Notes: generated by a model from the letters alone, not told the origin. DNA of 64,000 nt from Anaerotignum propionicum DSM 1682 (GCF_001561955.1 NZ_CP014223.1:1922001-1986000); one strand, 5' to 3'. Numbered from the stretch's first letter, positions 1 to 9,520 are shown. Numbers and translations are program-made.

Positions 1-436
1 GCTCACGAGCTTCCGAGGATGGGGCAGGGCCATTACCATCCTTACCTGTAGAAAATGAAGAAACTGGCCTGGGTGGTTTAAATGATAATAAATATTTACA
101 TTTCCAGTGTAAATACAAACAAGGCGTATTTACTGCTCCTTTCTTTTCATATGTCAAGCATTCCAAGAAGTAGGCTTGCTCATCTGGGGTCAAACTAGTG
201 AATTTACAACTAATACTAATTTCTCGAGAGATGTCCTCATTAAAAAAGTCATTTGTTTCTATACGAATCCAGCCGAAATCTGTTGTTCCAAGTACAATTC
301 TGATAGCGTCCATTATAGCCGATTTACCTGAGTCATTTTCTCCTACCAAAACAGTTAAACCTGGATTAAAATTAATGATGTGCCCATCATCATTAAAACA
401 CCGAAAATTTTTTATTTGTAATGAAGACAAATACAT
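1..436 (-). CDS. OLD-like ATPase, N-terminal part (cut by window edge)
   Basis: Reading leftward from an ATG at 436, the frame is open to the window edge. The visible 145 residues begin like an SMC/RecF/OLD-type ABC ATPase: LQIKNFRCF, a strand-rich segment, then the P-loop GENDSGKS (residues 32-39) and DAIRIVLG. A good ribosome binding site, GGAGGTG, lies just upstream of the ATG. Family knowledge: OLD proteins pair this ATPase with a C-terminal TOPRIM nuclease and act in phage defence (P2 Old, GajA of Gabija). The TOPRIM part would lie outside the window, so this assignment is inferred. It is the last visible gene of a co-directional run with the AlbA_2 and nuclease genes, 73 bases after the former. 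It could also be another RecF-type ATPase. Confidence 0.72.
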   Translation of the reverse strand, partial: MYLSSLQIKNFRCFNDDGHIINFNPGLTVLVGENDSGKSAIMDAIRIVLGTTDFGWIRIETNDFFNEDISREISISCKFTSLTPDEQAYFLECLTYEKKGAVNTPCLYLHWKCKYLLSFKPPRPVSSFSTGKDGNGPAPSSEARE

Positions 437-509
437 AGTTGCACCTCCCAGTTTTCTATATTCTGCATATACAAGCCATAATATAATCAAATAATTAAGG
501 ATCAATTCA

Positions 510-1652
510 TCAAAAAGTGGCCCTAAAGTCATCTAACATTTTTTTCAAAATAAGTGCATTTAAATAATCTTTTTTAAAAGCACTCATTACATATCCCTCT
601 ATATTGGGGAAATGTGGAAGCATACCTTCAAAATCATCAGCATTATAGTTAGCATAATTTTCTTTCACAAATTTATCAAATCTTACCTTCTCAATCTCTG
701 ATTCAAAGATAAGTATGCACTCTAAGAAACGTCTCCTTGATGTTTGTTCCTCATCCATGTCATCAGTAATATAAAATTTATGAACGATATACTCTATTGA
801 CTCTTTAATGAGATACTTGTAACTAATATCCCAATCCATTCTATTTCCGTCTAAAGATAGCCCTTCTATTTTAGGAGTAGCCGTGAAATATCGGCCTCCA
901 TCTAATGCTGCTCCTCCCAAAGAATCTAATAATGTTTGATGATAATAGAGATTGATATCATACCAGTGAGGACGACTATCATATTGCCCAAACAGATAGA
1001 ACTCATAACCGTCCCTGTCATCTGCAGCCGAGATCTGTTCTATTACAAATTCCGGTGCGTACTTATAATACCTTCTGGATTCATCAGCCGAGTCAACCCA
1101 ATCTGATGGACTTTGCAAATACAGAATGACACGTTCAAGTGCTGTCGCATCTATTCCAAAACGCTTCTTCCAAAGAGTTTCAATAATATTAATGTCAGCC
1201 GAAGAGTTTTTCGGCGTATTGGTATCCATAATGCGAACATATATGTTATTTGCATAAACTCCCTGATATTGTTCCGTCAAATAATACGGAGTATTGCGAT
1301 CACTATGTATGACTATTACATCAATAGATTTTTCAGATAAAAGAATTGATTGGACTGTAACAGTGGGTCTGATTCCACCGGCAAATCTCTTGTCACGCAA
1401 AAAAGATACTAAATCTTGTGTTTTCTTCTGGTTAGAATCATCTACCATTTCTTGTATCTCATAATCTCTTTCTTCATCAATACCGATAATAATCAAGCCG
1501 TCTTGGCTTGATAAATTATTTGCCATACAAATAATATCATGCAGAAGATCCGCCTTGTTGATATACCATTCCCGTTTAAAATCCCAATGGTCTCCTTCTT
1601 GTTTTAAGGAAATCAAATTGGCAACCTGCTCGGTTAAATCTTGTATATTCAT
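510..1652 (-). CDS. AlbA_2 (Schlafen-type) domain protein
   Basis: 380 residues. Residues about 10-150 match the AlbA_2 / divergent AAA_4 pattern: an ExxxxDFKREW start, a central helix with MANN, then the GLIIIGIDEE strand-turn. This fold is shared with Schlafen proteins and is often found in bacterial conflict loci, where it may bind or cleave nucleic acid. The C-terminal half (about 170-380) is not recognised and ends in charged helices. The start is supported by AAGGAG seven bases upstream of the ATG. The gene begins 11 bases after the nuclease gene upstream and is followed by the OLD-like ATPase gene, which suggests a three-gene operon. The domain call is fairly sure; the molecular role is not known. 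Confidence 0.7.
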   Translation of the reverse strand: MNIQDLTEQVANLISLKQEGDHWDFKREWYINKADLLHDIICMANNLSSQDGLIIIGIDEERDYEIQEMVDDSNQKKTQDLVSFLRDKRFAGGIRPTVTVQSILLSEKSIDVIVIHSDRNTPYYLTEQYQGVYANNIYVRIMDTNTPKNSSADINIIETLWKKRFGIDATALERVILYLQSPSDWVDSADESRRYYKYAPEFVIEQISAADDRDGYEFYLFGQYDSRPHWYDINLYYHQTLLDSLGGAALDGGRYFTATPKIEGLSLDGNRMDWDISYKYLIKESIEYIVHKFYITDDMDEEQTSRRRFLECILIFESEIEKVRFDKFVKENYANYNADDFEGMLPHFPNIEGYVMSAFKKDYLNALILKKMLDDFRATF

Positions 1653-1663
1653 AGACCATCTCC

Positions 1664-2560
1664 TTAAGTTTGCTTCCTCACTGCTCCGCGTGTCTTAACC
1701 TGAAATTCATCATATGTACTGTAATTTTTGATCCCCTGTGATTTCTGTTTCTTTCCCAATATGGTATTATCAATCTTTCTCTGTAAAAATTCACACAGAT
1801 CTTCAAAACGTTCATTAGGAGTTTCATCCCACTTAAAACCGATTTCTCTCTTTATCGCATTGTAAAGCAATGCATAATTCATTGGACTCCTGTCCATGTT
1901 TTCAGTGGCCTTCTTGAATTCATGATATCTATCAATTAAATGTTTCACATAATTTTTCATGTATGTATTACTGCCAATAGTGTCCTGAATCGGAGTTTTC
2001 TTGATATTTTGATTCTTAGATGTATTTATTGTAATGTTATTTCCTATGACAGAATCCTTTATATTTGCAGCGTGCACGGTAGTGCAGTTATTTGCTCTTC
2101 CTTTGTCCGGTGAAAGCTGAGGATAATGCTGAGCAAATACTTTTTCATCCGATACAATCAGTGCAATGATATCTTCCCAAAAAAGAATATCTATTGAAAA
2201 TAACCCTTTTTCAAAATGCTGTGAATTTAGAATATTCACTTTTTCCTGTAGCCGGGCATCTTTTTTCATAGAAGTAGCAATAATATAATTTGTCAACGTG
2301 GGAGTGAAATCCTTCGCTTTATCAATTTCCTTCTGAATTTGGGCATAAGTTAGTCTTTCTACTTTTTTGCATTGCACTCCAACAAAAGAGGCATTTTTAT
2401 CTCGCAAATAAACATCCACTCCATGCTGAGTTTGCCCGCCACTTCCAAATAAAGCAATCATGCAATTAGGCCATTTCATCCTTAAATAGCTTTCGACTAA
2501 TCGCTCAAAGTCCTGCCAATTTTGTGGTTTTGGTATTTCCATATTCTTTAATATTGGCAT
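1664..2560 (-). CDS. Mrr-like PD-(D/E)XK restriction-type endonuclease
   Basis: 298 residues. The N-terminal about 150 residues look like a restriction-endonuclease fold: an early helix with ERLVESYLRMKW, then QHGVDVY (acid D49) and VGVQCKK (Q63-x-K65). This is the D...Q-x-K version of the PD-(D/E)XK active site used by Mrr-like enzymes. A linker rich in N, I and T (about 170-185) is followed by a helical domain of about 100 residues with LYNAIKREIGFKW. That domain loosely resembles the C-terminal helices of phage antirepressors (ORF6C-like); this is a weak inference. The start has AGGAGGGG upstream. It is the first gene of the AlbA_2/OLD-like run, so a DNA-targeting defence role is plausible but unproven. 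Confidence 0.68.
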   Translation of the reverse strand: MPILKNMEIPKPQNWQDFERLVESYLRMKWPNCMIALFGSGGQTQHGVDVYLRDKNASFVGVQCKKVERLTYAQIQKEIDKAKDFTPTLTNYIIATSMKKDARLQEKVNILNSQHFEKGLFSIDILFWEDIIALIVSDEKVFAQHYPQLSPDKGRANNCTTVHAANIKDSVIGNNITINTSKNQNIKKTPIQDTIGSNTYMKNYVKHLIDRYHEFKKATENMDRSPMNYALLYNAIKREIGFKWDETPNERFEDLCEFLQRKIDNTILGKKQKSQGIKNYSTYDEFQVKTRGAVRKQT

Positions 2561-2646
2561 AAGACACCCCTCCTATATTACAAAACCAGTTGCTCAAAGT
2601 TATCTTGGTGTGGATTCTGAATTTATTCACTTCACAGGATGTAAAA

Positions 2647-3105
2647 TCAATCATGTATTCCATCCTTCTTTCCACCTAGTCCAAGATATTTTTCACGCAG
2701 ATAGCCGGCCTGTTCCTCTGTAATTATACCTGACCAAAGGTCAGCATTAATGGCTCCATATAATTCATCCGACAGACAATCAAGATGCAGAACCTGTTCT
2801 TTTTCACCTTGCAGGTAATCCTTGATTGCCTTTTGAATGCTGCTGGATAATCCGGTTTCCAGATATGTCTTATTATGGGGCTTACCATCCGGTGCGGTTT
2901 CTATAGGTTCAGATTCCAGTTCCAGCAGTCCCTCAATGGAAAGACCAAGAGCCTTGGATAACTTGGAAAGCGTTCCTGCTCCGCATCGGTCGAGATGTGT
3001 TTTTCCCGAATATATGTCTGCGAGAGTCGCCCATGGAATCCCGCTGATTTTTGATAAACGATAGCGGGACATATTCATGTCCTGCATAAGCTGTTGTATT
3101 GTCAT
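2647..3105 (-). CDS. XRE-family helix-turn-helix regulator
   Basis: About 152 residues. An N-terminal helix-turn-helix (MTIQQLMQDMNMSRYRLSKI, then SGIPWATLADIYSGK) is of the Cro/C1 type, followed by a linker and an acidic helical tail (SDELYGAINADLWSGIITEEQ). The frame also has a GTG at 3114 and an ATG at 3111. The ATG at 3105 is chosen because AGGTGA sits at normal spacing before it. Such XRE proteins often control a neighbouring toxin or mobile gene. Here the gene lies between the truncated recombinase and the nuclease operon, so it could regulate either. The partner gene, if any, is not visible. Confidence 0.72.
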   Translation of the reverse strand: MTIQQLMQDMNMSRYRLSKISGIPWATLADIYSGKTHLDRCGAGTLSKLSKALGLSIEGLLELESEPIETAPDGKPHNKTYLETGLSSSIQKAIKDYLQGEKEQVLHLDCLSDELYGAINADLWSGIITEEQAGYLREKYLGLGGKKDGIHD

Positions 3106-3269
3106 TTTCATCACCTATTTCCATTATATCGGTGTTCCGATACGCTGTCAAGGTACGATAGAATAGCGCTGCCAACAATAAAACCCTCAGCCCACTGTCT
3201 GAGGATTTTATTCTTAACAGTACTTTATATGCTGGCAGGAACCGCTAGTCTTTCGGCTCCTGCCGTCAT

Positions 3270-4181
3270 TTAATCATCACACAGGACATCTTGTCGGATT
3301 ACGATGCCCGATTGAAATTGAATTTCTATTTTGCACTCACTGATAACTCGGATTGTTTGAAGCAGTCTGCGGACAAGGTCATCGTCAAACTCTCGTTTTA
3401 AGTAGTTGATTTTTTTCGTGTAGCTATTCATCTCCTGCAGACGCTGTTCATAGGCTTCTGCCAGGTGTCGTTCTTGAAGCACCTTTGTCTTTTTCTTCCT
3501 TAGCTCCTTGATTTCATCTGCGATAATGCGGTATTTTTTATCAAATGTATCATCTGCACACTCGGTTTTGGCGCTTTCCTCGATAAGTTTCATCATTCCC
3601 TGTTGAAGCTGTTCGATTTGCTCATCGTATTCCGTAGGCTCTGCCTGTGCTGAGTAGTTTCCGATGATACGGATGACATTTTCTCGAAATGCCTGCACAA
3701 ATTCTCCCTGATCCTCTACCACGTTATTAATTGCGGTCATAATGGCTTCATGGAGGCTGTCTTCTTTCAGGGTGGGGGAATGCTTGCATCTCTTAGAACC
3801 GTGCTTGAGGCGGTTGTCACAGCGCCACACGGCTTTTTTCACACCATACTTCGACCATACCTGCCTGCGGTAGGGCTGACCGCATTCTGCACATACCATA
3901 ATGTCGGACAGCACATATTTGGCGCTGTACTTACCTTTGACAGAAGGTGCATCTGCTTTTTTAGATGCAGGTCGGTAGATCGCACCCCTTCGTGCCTTTT
4001 CCTCTTGTACTCGGTGGTACAACTCCTTTGGGATAATCGCTTCATGGTTATCCTCTATGTAGTACTGCGGTTCGATACTTTTATTTATCACTTTTTTCTT
4101 CGTCAGAAAATCCACTGTATAGGTTTTCTGCATCAGGGCATCACCCATATATTTTTCGTTAGCTTGTGTCAAGACATACAT
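3270..4181 (-). pseudogene. 3' half of a large serine recombinase
   Basis: The 303 residues match only the C-terminal half of a large serine recombinase: the end of the recombinase domain (EKYMGDALMQKTYTVDFLTK, HEAIIPKELYHRVQEE), the zinc ribbon (CAECG ... CDNRLKHGSKRCKH), then a long coiled coil with charged heptads. The N-terminal resolvase domain with its catalytic serine is absent. The break falls at the left end of the ICE recombinase block, 11 bases from its last stop codon. This points to the ICE having integrated inside this older recombinase gene. The missing 5' half should lie at the other ICE end, outside the window. The protein should be inactive as a recombinase. Confidence 0.8.
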
Positions 4182-4195
4182 AAAAAAATAACTTA
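4165..4195. other. Probable left attachment junction of the ICE
   Basis: Coding similarity of the host-side recombinase stops near the EKYMGDA segment, and within about 30 bases the stop codon of the first ICE recombinase (4193-4195) is reached. The junction must lie in this interval. The core dinucleotide cannot be named without the other end or an empty site. Confidence 0.5.
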
Positions 4196-5731
4196 ATCTT
4201 TTATACAGTCTTTAAAGTTCCAAACAATTTCAAGGCTATTATCGGGAAAAACCTTTATTGTTTGAATCAACTCTGCTACAAGCTGTTGGGTAAGTTCCTG
4301 CACTCCTGCATATTTGCCTAAATGTTTTGCTGCATTATCCTTAACTACGTAAGTATCATTTAGTTTTTGAAGTAACGCTGTTTTCTCATGTTCAAAATCT
4401 GTTTTCTTTTGAGATAACTCCGCCGTTTTTTCTTTGAAATCTTCTTTTAACAACTTGCCATCTGCCAAACTCTCAAAGAGTAAAGTCTTTTTACAATCAA
4501 GCTGTCTTATCTGTTTTTCTATGCATTCAATTTCAACTTGAAAACTGCTTTTATCGGATTTACCATTCTTAATATCCTCAAAAATAAATAATCTAATTTT
4601 CCTTTGCATTTCAGACAGAACAAAATCCTTTAGCTGTTGTTCATTGATACGAACATCTTTACACTCACAAAAAGTAACAAACCTTCTTGTTGCGCAACGA
4701 TAACAAGGTTCTTTTATGTTTTTGAAAAAAGTAAGCGTTCGCCCACAATGCTCACATTTTAATAATCCTTTAAACAGGTTATAGTCTGCGATTGTATATG
4801 GCTTAGGCCTATATGGTTTCATGACCAGCTGTGCTTGCTTCCATACATCTCTTGAAACAATTGGCTCATGAGCATCTTCACAGATTATCCATTCACTTCT
4901 GGGAAGAAGCATAGTTTTCTTTGTGTTAATATCAATCTTCGTACGTTTGCGACTTATTTGTTTACCTGTATATCGCTCATCGCTAAGGTAACGATGAACA
5001 ATGGCATTCGTCCAAATAGTGTTTTCGCTGCTTAATTTCCACCCTCTCATTTTGTCTGTACCTTTTTCTTTATGGTACATATAAGGAGAAGGCACACCTT
5101 CGGTATTAAAAATCACAGCAATTTGCGTTGGTGTTTTCCCTTCACAAGCAAGCTCAAATATTCGTTTCACAATAGGCGCGGTTTCGGGACTTGGTATTAA
5201 CTTGTTTTTCTCGATTTCCGAACGCATATAACCATACAATGGCAAAGTACAAAGATATTCACCTTTTTGAAACTTAGATTTCTGCACTGCTCGTATTTTC
5301 TGGGAAATATCTCGGCTATACATTTCATAAATCAAAGCCTTTAGCCCTACATCAATGCTTGCGGTACTACCTTTATAGTCTTTACTGTCGTAATCTTCAT
5401 TGACTGCAATAAATCGCACGCCTAAAAAGGGAAATACTTGATCAATATAATTTCCAACTTCAATAAGGTTTCTACCAAATCTGGAAAAGTCTTTGACCAT
5501 TACGACATCAATTGTTTTACCAGTCAACTTTAGCAGTTTATTCAGTGCAGGGCGGTCAAAAGTTGCTCCGCTATATCCATCATCAATAAACTCCAAAACT
5601 TCATAGTCTTGTAGGTCTTTATTTGTGGAAATGTAGTTTATAAGCAAATCCCTTTGATTAGAAATGCTGTTACTTTCCCCTTCATTTATATCTTCATTTG
5701 ATAGTCTGAGATATATCGCAATGGTTTTCAT
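4193..5731 (-). CDS. Large serine recombinase A (ICE integrase)
   Basis: 512 residues. The resolvase domain begins YLRLSNED with the catalytic serine at S11, followed by the FSRFGRN arginine motif. A recombinase domain follows (LPLYGYMRSE ... LSDERYTGK), then a zinc ribbon (CEHCG ... CYRCATRR) and a coiled coil of about 130 residues. The length is normal for TnpX/TndX-type enzymes. Its ATG overlaps the stop of the upstream recombinase gene (TAATG), so translation is coupled. It is the last of three such genes and lies next to the presumed attachment junction. Triplets of serine integrases are known in some Firmicute ICEs. Which member does integration and which excision cannot be told. Confidence 0.93.
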   Translation of the reverse strand: MKTIAIYLRLSNEDINEGESNSISNQRDLLINYISTNKDLQDYEVLEFIDDGYSGATFDRPALNKLLKLTGKTIDVVMVKDFSRFGRNLIEVGNYIDQVFPFLGVRFIAVNEDYDSKDYKGSTASIDVGLKALIYEMYSRDISQKIRAVQKSKFQKGEYLCTLPLYGYMRSEIEKNKLIPSPETAPIVKRIFELACEGKTPTQIAVIFNTEGVPSPYMYHKEKGTDKMRGWKLSSENTIWTNAIVHRYLSDERYTGKQISRKRTKIDINTKKTMLLPRSEWIICEDAHEPIVSRDVWKQAQLVMKPYRPKPYTIADYNLFKGLLKCEHCGRTLTFFKNIKEPCYRCATRRFVTFCECKDVRINEQQLKDFVLSEMQRKIRLFIFEDIKNGKSDKSSFQVEIECIEKQIRQLDCKKTLLFESLADGKLLKEDFKEKTAELSQKKTDFEHEKTALLQKLNDTYVVKDNAAKHLGKYAGVQELTQQLVAELIQTIKVFPDNSLEIVWNFKDCIKD

Positions 5732-7410
5732 TATGCAGCACCTCCCACAAACTCAGTGAGAATCGCTAATTCATCAGCGAATTTCCATACAATTTCTACA
5801 TCGTTATATCCACTAACAATGATTTTATCAATCATCAGCTCAATAAATTCACGACTTAATACTGTGGTATCTTTTTGCCCTCTAAAAGCCTTGATCCACT
5901 CATTTTGTGGGGATAATATTTTTCCATCTAAAACTTGTGCTTTTAGCAATCTGTTTTTGGCTTCTTCCAGTTCCTCAGCCTGTTTTAGATAATCGGACTT
6001 CAAGCGATTGTACTCTACTAGTTGTATGGTCCCGTCAGTGTAATTTTCAAAAAGTGCTGTACATAACAGCAAGTTCTTAGTAATCAGCTTTTCCGTATTT
6101 ACTAAATCGGTTTTGATTTTTTTCTGTTTTGCTATGTATTTTTTTGTACTTTTCAGCTTTTTCAATTTATCTTCCAATGAAAAAGTCAACTCTACTTGTG
6201 CTCTCAAACTTAAAAGAATGGCATTGATAAGCTCTGGCTCACCCAAGCATTTTTTGCTGCATTTAGATAGCTGTAAATTGTGTGCGTATTGATTACAAAG
6301 AAAGACATAGCGTGTCTTAGCAGATTTTTTTGCATTTTTATAGCGTATCATTTTTTGCCCACACTCATCGCAAAACACCTTGCCTTTAAAAATATTTTCT
6401 GTAAAAGGATATTTCTCGCTGTTCGCCTTCCGCTTTTTGGCAACCTCATCAATCGTATTTCCTAATCTGCGAAAAGTTGCTTCATCAATAATCGCCTCGT
6501 GCGTACCATACACCACTATATACTGTTTTTTATCTTTCTTGGTAAGGGGTAACCCGTTGCAAAGGGATTCCACTGTTTTTCCCTGCGTCACATTTCCTGT
6601 ATAAGTAAAGTTATTTATAATTTGCTTTACCATTTGTCCTTGCCACATTGTAGCTTTTCCCGTTGGAATTTTCTTTGCCTTGTATCTAGAGTTTTGGTAA
6701 TTATATACCGATGGCGAGGGAATACCCATTTCATTTAGTTTTCTTGCAATTAAAATATAACCAATGCCTTCAATTTTCCACTTGAAAATTTCCTTTACGA
6801 TAGGCGCTGTTACAGGATCAATCATTAAATGGTTTTTCTTATCTGGATTTTTCATATAACCATAGGGAGCAAAGGCTCCGATATATTCGCCATTTTGCTG
6901 TTTCTGGTGAAGAACAGTGGCCGACTTATGAGATATATCCTTTGCTACTAAGCTATTGACGATATTTTTAAGGGAGGCAACCATATCATCACTGCTACTA
7001 TTTTTCAGGGTATCATAATTATCGGTGATAGCAACAAAGCGTACATTTAAAAACGGAAATATCTTTTCAAGATAATAGCCTGTTTCAATGTAGTTTCTAC
7101 CAAAACGGGATAAATCCTTTACTACGATACAATCTATCTTTCGATCTCTCACATCGTCCATCATCTGCTCAAAGGCTGGTCTTTGAAAGTTTGTGCCTGT
7201 AAAACCGTTATCTTGGTAAAGTGAATACAGTTTCATATCCTTTTGAGCATTAACAAACTGCTCCACCATATATTGCTGTGTTTCAATGGTTTCACTGCTG
7301 TTTGTGCCACTATCCTCTATAGAAAGACGGATATAAATTGCTGTATTGTAAACGTGTTCTATTGGTTCCAAGATCGCCTGAGCCTTGTTTTTTCTGCTTA
7401 CTCTTGCCAT
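5731..7410 (-). CDS. Large serine recombinase B
   Basis: 559 residues. The nucleophile is S30 in AIYIRLSIED, with the active-site arginine motif LSRFGRNYIE downstream. The recombinase domain (FAPYGYMKNPDKK ... NNFTYTGNV) is followed by a cysteine pair FCDECG with later cysteines (CNQY ... KCSKKC), and a long coiled coil to about residue 480. The gene starts two bases after the stop of recombinase C and overlaps the start of recombinase A by one base, so the three form one translationally coupled unit. All catalytic residues that can be judged by eye are present. Sequence divergence from A and C is high, so this is an old triplication, not a recent copy. Confidence 0.93.
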   Translation of the reverse strand: MARVSRKNKAQAILEPIEHVYNTAIYIRLSIEDSGTNSSETIETQQYMVEQFVNAQKDMKLYSLYQDNGFTGTNFQRPAFEQMMDDVRDRKIDCIVVKDLSRFGRNYIETGYYLEKIFPFLNVRFVAITDNYDTLKNSSSDDMVASLKNIVNSLVAKDISHKSATVLHQKQQNGEYIGAFAPYGYMKNPDKKNHLMIDPVTAPIVKEIFKWKIEGIGYILIARKLNEMGIPSPSVYNYQNSRYKAKKIPTGKATMWQGQMVKQIINNFTYTGNVTQGKTVESLCNGLPLTKKDKKQYIVVYGTHEAIIDEATFRRLGNTIDEVAKKRKANSEKYPFTENIFKGKVFCDECGQKMIRYKNAKKSAKTRYVFLCNQYAHNLQLSKCSKKCLGEPELINAILLSLRAQVELTFSLEDKLKKLKSTKKYIAKQKKIKTDLVNTEKLITKNLLLCTALFENYTDGTIQLVEYNRLKSDYLKQAEELEEAKNRLLKAQVLDGKILSPQNEWIKAFRGQKDTTVLSREFIELMIDKIIVSGYNDVEIVWKFADELAILTEFVGGAA

Positions 7411-7412
7411 TA

Positions 7413-9074
7413 TTATACCGCCTCCTTCACTTTATTTCGGGGCGATATTTCTTTTTCCATACTTTGAATGAAAGAAAGAGCAAGGTCAAAATTGTACTGG
7501 TATTTAAAGCTGATTTCAAGCCTTTTATCGTCATAAACCGTAATTTTGTTAATGAGATTGACCGCTATTTTTCGGTCAATGGTGTCAATATTTTGGTAGA
7601 GCTTGAATTTTTCTATCCACAAGGTTTCCTCGGTACGATTTTTTATCAGTTTATCAATTTCTTGCTTTAAATTTGTAATTGCCAATTCTGCGGATTGTTG
7701 CTTTTCATCATAAACATACTTCAAACGAAGATACTCATTTTTATCCAGGATACTGTCAGAAAGATTTTCAAAAAGTGCTGTTTTTAAATGCTCATATCGT
7801 TTTACCTCATCTTCCTTGCTGATAATTTGAACATTTAGTTTCTTTACATTGGTACTTTTATATGGAAGGGTGTCAATGTATTTCAGTATGCGTTCCATCT
7901 CCACAATATTTGCAATGTGTTGTCTTAACGCAACCAAAATACCATCGGTAATGGCTGTATCACTGATGCGATGGCTAGTACACTTCTTTGTAATTCTATT
8001 TTTACCACACATATAGTAAAAATAGGTTTTCCCATTCCTGCATACACTGCTGCGAACAAGCTGATTGCCACAATCTGCACAGTAGAGAAGTCCCGAAAAG
8101 GTATAAACCTCTGTTTTGTGTGGAGCAACCCTTGTATCACTGTTTAAGAGTTCATTGACAATGGCAAATTCCTCGTTTGTGATAATAGGTTCATGATTAT
8201 TTTCAATCCTTATCCATTCATCACTTGGCTTCGTTACCGTCTTTTTCACCTTATGATTTGGGGTCGTGCGTTTCCCTTGCACCAAAGTCCCCACGTAAAA
8301 TTCATTTTTGAGTATACGCCCAATAGCCACGGCCGACCATTTTGCTTTTGCATTGGTTTGGAAACTTGTTTGATATTCCATCCCACAGAATTTTTTATAT
8401 TCCATAGGGGACAGAATATCAAGCTCATTCAGCTTGTCGGCTATTCTCTGCTGACTTTGCCCCTCGATTTTCCATTTGAAAATATCTCGGACAATATCAG
8501 CAGCATAGTCATCTATCACAAGTTTATGTCTATTTTCGGGGTGCTTAAAATACCCATAAACAGCAAAAGAGCCAATGAAATCGCCCTTTTTGCGTTTGAT
8601 TTCCAACTGGCTCCGAACCTTTATCGAAATATCACGCAAGTAAGCATCGTTAATCAAACTGAGAAACGGCAGTAAAATATTATCACTTTGACTTCGACCA
8701 TTGATACTATCAAAGTTTTCATTGATAGATATCACTCTGATACTCAAAGCAGGAAACACTTGATCTATGTATTTTCCCACTTCCACAAAGTTACGACCAA
8801 AGCGTGATAAATCCTTTACCACAATGCAGTTGATAACACCATTCTCTGCATCTTCAATCATTTTCTTTACAGCCGGCCTGTCAAAGTTGACACCACTGTA
8901 TCCATCATCAATTCGTTCCGAAACAACCTCGATGTCCGGCTTGTCCTTTAGAAAATGATGAATCAAATCTCTTTGATTGCCGATACTGTCGCTTTCTGAT
9001 TTATCCCCATCTTCTTTCGAAAGACGGAGATAGATACTTGCACGATATTTTGTATCTGTATTTAATTTGTCCAT
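7413..9074 (-). CDS. Large serine recombinase C
   Basis: 553 residues from the ATG at 9074, chosen because GGAGG lies upstream; the longer frame to 9194 has no ribosome site. Nucleophile S19 lies in SIYLRLSKED, and LSRFGRN follows. The recombinase domain (FAVYGYFKHPENR ... NEFYVGTLVQGKR), a zinc ribbon (CADCG ... YMCGKNRITKKC) and a coiled coil complete the usual layout. It is the promoter-proximal member of the recombinase operon. A leader of about 140 bases separates it from the promoter at 9216-9244, and that leader holds a 7-bp hairpin (arms 9111-9117 and 9121-9127). Confidence 0.93.
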   Translation of the reverse strand: MDKLNTDTKYRASIYLRLSKEDGDKSESDSIGNQRDLIHHFLKDKPDIEVVSERIDDGYSGVNFDRPAVKKMIEDAENGVINCIVVKDLSRFGRNFVEVGKYIDQVFPALSIRVISINENFDSINGRSQSDNILLPFLSLINDAYLRDISIKVRSQLEIKRKKGDFIGSFAVYGYFKHPENRHKLVIDDYAADIVRDIFKWKIEGQSQQRIADKLNELDILSPMEYKKFCGMEYQTSFQTNAKAKWSAVAIGRILKNEFYVGTLVQGKRTTPNHKVKKTVTKPSDEWIRIENNHEPIITNEEFAIVNELLNSDTRVAPHKTEVYTFSGLLYCADCGNQLVRSSVCRNGKTYFYYMCGKNRITKKCTSHRISDTAITDGILVALRQHIANIVEMERILKYIDTLPYKSTNVKKLNVQIISKEDEVKRYEHLKTALFENLSDSILDKNEYLRLKYVYDEKQQSAELAITNLKQEIDKLIKNRTEETLWIEKFKLYQNIDTIDRKIAVNLINKITVYDDKRLEISFKYQYNFDLALSFIQSMEKEISPRNKVKEAV

Positions 9075-9215
9075 TTTGAAACCTCCATTATGTACCCGAA
9101 AAGATCGGAACGATTGCATCGCAATCGGCATTTTCAAAAAGAAAATGTACTGAGTAAATGTAATTCCCCAAAAACATTCACAATGGATTTTCAAAGGTTT
9201 GCTTATTTGGTTTTA

Positions 9216-9244
9216 AAGATATCACTTTAAAGCACTAAAGTCAA
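9216..9244 (-). promoter_or_regulatory. Promoter of the recombinase operon with embedded palindrome
   Basis: On the minus strand TTGACT (9239-9244) and TATCTT (9216-9221) are separated by exactly 17 bases. The spacer region carries CTTTA-N6-TAAAG. The same arrangement with nearly the same bases occurs at 42870-42898 before the mobilization genes, which supports a shared regulator. Confidence 0.65.
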
Positions 9245-9268
9245 CACTGTTCCATTGCATTTAAAAAA

Positions 9269-9520
9269 TCACATTGTCGAAAGGTAATGCTCCAATCTAT
9301 CCTCTAAAGTTGCCGATGTATTTTCGGCAAAAGATACCTTTACTACCAAATCACCACATTTGTAGCAATATGGGTTGCCTATCTGCTCAATAAAGCTACG
9401 AAGTCGTTCCTCTTTGGGAAGTGCTATATCTACAACAACATCGTTAATATCTTTGAGTGTGGAACGGTTAACGGTTCTCACATCTACCTTTTTCATTGCT
9501 TCAAAATCAATACCATTCAT
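9269..9520 (-). CDS. Small ICE protein, DUF6870-like
   Basis: 83 residues from the ATG at 9520, which has GGAGG eight bases upstream; two earlier in-frame ATGs fit the ribosome site less well. The protein reads MNGIDFEAMKKVDVRTVNRS at its start and contains a CYKCGD cysteine pair, then VKVSFAENTSATLEDRLEHY. I recall this as a small family (DUF6870) that sits next to recombinase or regulator genes in Firmicute conjugative elements. Its function is unknown; the cysteine pair may bind metal. It lies just upstream of the recombinase promoter and downstream of the structured non-coding region. Confidence 0.7.
   Translation of the reverse strand: MNGIDFEAMKKVDVRTVNRSTLKDINDVVVDIALPKEERLRSFIEQIGNPYCYKCGDLVVKVSFAENTSATLEDRLEHYLSTM

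Noticed and set aside
198-494. Plus-strand frame at the left edge
   Set aside because: Opposite the OLD-like ATPase, which has a P-loop and ribosome site on the minus strand; the plus frame has neither.
1-2560. Gabija system
   Set aside because: Only the ATPase start is visible, and no UvrD-like helicase is in the window, so it cannot be claimed.
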